7,908 bases of DNA, taken from assembly GCA_020430865.1 (NCBI GenBank), contig JAGQIY010001162.1, positions 1-7,908 of the forward strand. Reading direction: 5' to 3'. Every line of letters starts with the position of its first letter. Position 1 is the stretch's first letter. Positions 6,484-7,908 of this stretch are shown here, in pieces. Source of the DNA: Myxococcales bacterium. Lineage in GTDB: Bacteria > Myxococcota > Polyangia > Polyangiales > Polyangiaceae. Under the pieces are notes generated by a model that saw nothing but the letters and a program-made list of their open reading frames with translations, was not told where the DNA came from and ran no database searches. A program made the translations under genes and the position numbers.

Positions 6484-7907
6484 GATTCATCCTCGGATCC
6501 CCCAGCCAGCGGAGACGATGATTCGTCGGCGGAGGAGTCTTGCTGATTCGTGGTCAGACCGTATTGCTTCACCAGCTGACTGAGACGCGGGCGCTTCATG
6601 CCCAAGACGCCGGCAGCCCGGGTAATATTCCCCCCGGTCTCCTCGAGCGCTCGTGCAATGCACTCGCGTTCAATCTGGCGCTTGAGATCGCTGAGGCTAA
6701 CCCCCTGATCTCGGATTTGATGATAGGCCCCCCCCGCCACGATCTCCTCGGAGGGAGCTTCCTCTCGCGGTGAACTCTGAGAGAGTCCAGTCTGGGAGAT
6801 GGGGGGAAATGACACAGCGGTGGGCTGGGAAACGGAACTCGGTGCGACGGCTTGGGCCTCTGCCACGCGCGCCAGAGCTTCCACGTGCTGGGTGAAGTCC
6901 TCGCAGCAAATCTGGTTCGATTCCGCAAACAGACTCGCTACCCGCAGCGCGTTCTCCAGCTCACGCACGTTGCCTGGCCAGCGGTGCTGCGCCAGTAGAT
7001 CCAGCGCACCAGCGTCCACCTGCTTGGGCGTCTCGCCCCGCTCCCGGGCGATCGAGTCGAGCAGCGCCCCGCACAGCGCCGGCAAGTCGCTCAGACGATC
7101 GCGCAGCGCGGGCACCTGCAGCGTGATCCCGCTCAGACGATAGTATAGATCCTCACGGAACTCACCTCGCTCCACGAGGCGCTTGAGGTCTCGGTGGGTG
7201 GCGCAGACGATACGGACGTCCACAGAGATGGGCGCGGAGCCGCCGACGCGCTCGATGCTCCCCTCCTCCAGCGCACGCAACAACGCGACCTGGGTCCGGT
7301 GGGAGATGTCACCGATCTCGTCGAGGAACAGCGTCCCGCCGTGGGCGCGCTCGAAGCGACCTCGTTTGCGAGAGTTGGCGCCCGTGAACGCGCCCTTCTC
7401 GTGCCCGAACAGCTCGCTCAGCAAGAGCGTCTCGACCAGCGCTCCGCAGTTGACCTTGACCAGCGGGCCCGAGCGGCGGCGACTCGCTCGGTGTAGCGCC
7501 TCGGCGACCAGCTCCTTTCCAGAGCCGCTCTCGCCGTGGATCAACACCGTCGAGTCGGTCTCCGCGACCCGTGCGGCAGACGACAACAGCTTCTTCACGC
7601 TGGGATGTCGGCCAACGTACTCGCGCTCGCGCCGCGCCGCCGCGCGAGACCAGCCGGTGCTGCGACTCACCGGCGCAGGTCCGACTTCGCTGCTGGGCTC
7701 GATCAGCGTCGCCTCGAGCTGAGTCAGGCTGCGCAGATCTGGCCGCGCCAGGTACACCTCGCGATAGGCGCCGCCGAGGTTCTCGGCCACTTCGTCCCGA
7801 AGTGACACTGCCGCACGGATATGCTCGGTGGCGAGGCTCTCGTCCCCACGGTTCCAGGCGATCTCCGCCACCAAGACGTGGGCCTCCCGAGCAAGCTCTT
7901 CGTCGCC
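6480..7907 (-). CDS. Sigma-54-dependent transcription activator (bEBP) with N-terminal helical-repeat region, 5' end off window
   Basis: The product remodels sigma-54 RNA polymerase at enhancer-dependent promoters using ATP. The frame is open to the right edge, so the N-terminus is missing; 475 residues are visible, numbered here from the edge. Residues 1-70 are amphipathic helices resembling TPR repeats ([20 protein letters not shown]). The AAA+ domain spans about 99-323: Walker A GESGSGK at 125-131, the sigma-54 contact loop GAFTGA at 172-177, Walker B FLDEIGD with D196-E197, and the [10 protein letters not shown] region carrying likely arginine fingers. A Ser/Pro/Gln-rich linker of about 55 residues follows, then a Fis-type helix-turn-helix at about 411-451 ([20 protein letters not shown]) and an acidic tail. 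No receiver domain is visible, so control is probably through the N-terminal region rather than direct phosphotransfer. In Myxococcota such proteins often also carry kinase or FHA domains upstream of TPRs; whether this one does is beyond the edge. The stop overlaps the lipoprotein start. Confidence 0.93.
   Translation of the reverse strand, partial: GDEELAREAHVLVAEIAWNRGDESLATEHIRAAVSLRDEVAENLGGAYREVYLARPDLRSLTQLEATLIEPSSEVGPAPVSRSTGWSRAAARREREYVGRHPSVKKLLSSAARVAETDSTVLIHGESGSGKELVAEALHRASRRRSGPLVKVNCGALVETLLLSELFGHEKGAFTGANSRKRGRFERAHGGTLFLDEIGDISHRTQVALLRALEEGSIERVGGSAPISVDVRIVCATHRDLKRLVERGEFREDLYYRLSGITLQVPALRDRLSDLPALCGALLDSIARERGETPKQVDAGALDLLAQHRWPGNVRELENALRVASLFAESNQICCEDFTQHVEALARVAEAQAVAPSSVSQPTAVSFPPISQTGLSQSSPREEAPSEEIVAGGAYHQIRDQGVSLSDLKRQIERECIARALEETGGNITRAAGVLGMKRPRLSQLVKQYGLTTNQQDSSADESSSPLAGGSEDES
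6491..6494 (-). promoter_or_regulatory. Ribosome binding site of the lipoprotein gene, inside the upstream gene
   Basis: GAGG on the minus strand lies seven bases before the ATG at 6483-6481 and within the last codons of the sigma-54 activator gene. With the ATGA stop/start overlap it supports coupled translation and fixes the lipoprotein start. Confidence 0.5.
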
Positions 7908-7908
7908 A

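Noticed and set aside
7183..7722. Plus-strand 179-codon frame opposite the AAA+ domain of the sigma-54 activator
   Set aside because: It is antisense to Walker A, GAFTGA and Walker B coding sequence and shows no motif.
1..7908. tRNA, rRNA, CRISPR array, insertion sequence or attachment site
   Set aside because: No transposase or integrase motifs, no regular spaced repeats, no rRNA segments and no tRNA-like cloverleaf were seen on reading both strands.

Overview
This is a high-GC window with long, tightly coded reading frames. All five recognisable genes lie on the minus strand, so transcription runs from the right end to the left. The gene types suggest a large-genome deltaproteobacterium, most likely Myxococcota: a sigma-54 activator with an N-terminal helical-repeat region instead of a receiver, an FHA protein fused to a DUF4388/PATAN domain, a membrane/GAF histidine kinase and an acidic lipoprotein. 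That placement is an inference from gene content. No rRNA, tRNA or other phylogenetic marker is present.

In transcription order, the window opens with the 3' part of a sigma-54 (bEBP) transcription activator that runs off the right edge (6480-7907). Its stop overlaps by four bases (ATGA) the start of a small acidic lipoprotein gene (6109-6483), so the two look translationally coupled. A 131-bp gap holding a 23-bp imperfect tandem repeat follows. Next is a 733-residue histidine kinase with about nine membrane segments, a GAF-like region and a complete HisKA/HATPase core (3776-5977). A roughly 260-bp gap follows with a direct octamer repeat and a good sigma-70-type promoter candidate, which leads into an FHA-DUF4388 protein (2530-3513). 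A 420-bp gap with no gene follows. The last gene is a large fused flavoenzyme that runs off the left edge (1-2109): an FAD aromatic hydroxylase joined to an Old Yellow Enzyme domain, in the family of 2-aminobenzoyl-CoA monooxygenase/reductase and salicylyl-CoA 5-hydroxylase.

From about 2530 rightward the window is a signalling neighbourhood: enhancer-dependent transcription, phosphorelay, and phosphothreonine recognition. Only the activator-lipoprotein pair has physical evidence of co-expression. The histidine kinase has no receiver-domain partner inside the window. The flavoenzyme at the left is catabolic and probably belongs to a separate unit continuing off the edge. No mobile element, CRISPR array or RNA gene was seen. 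The least explained item is the coupled lipoprotein with its duplicated DPTPxPW motif.
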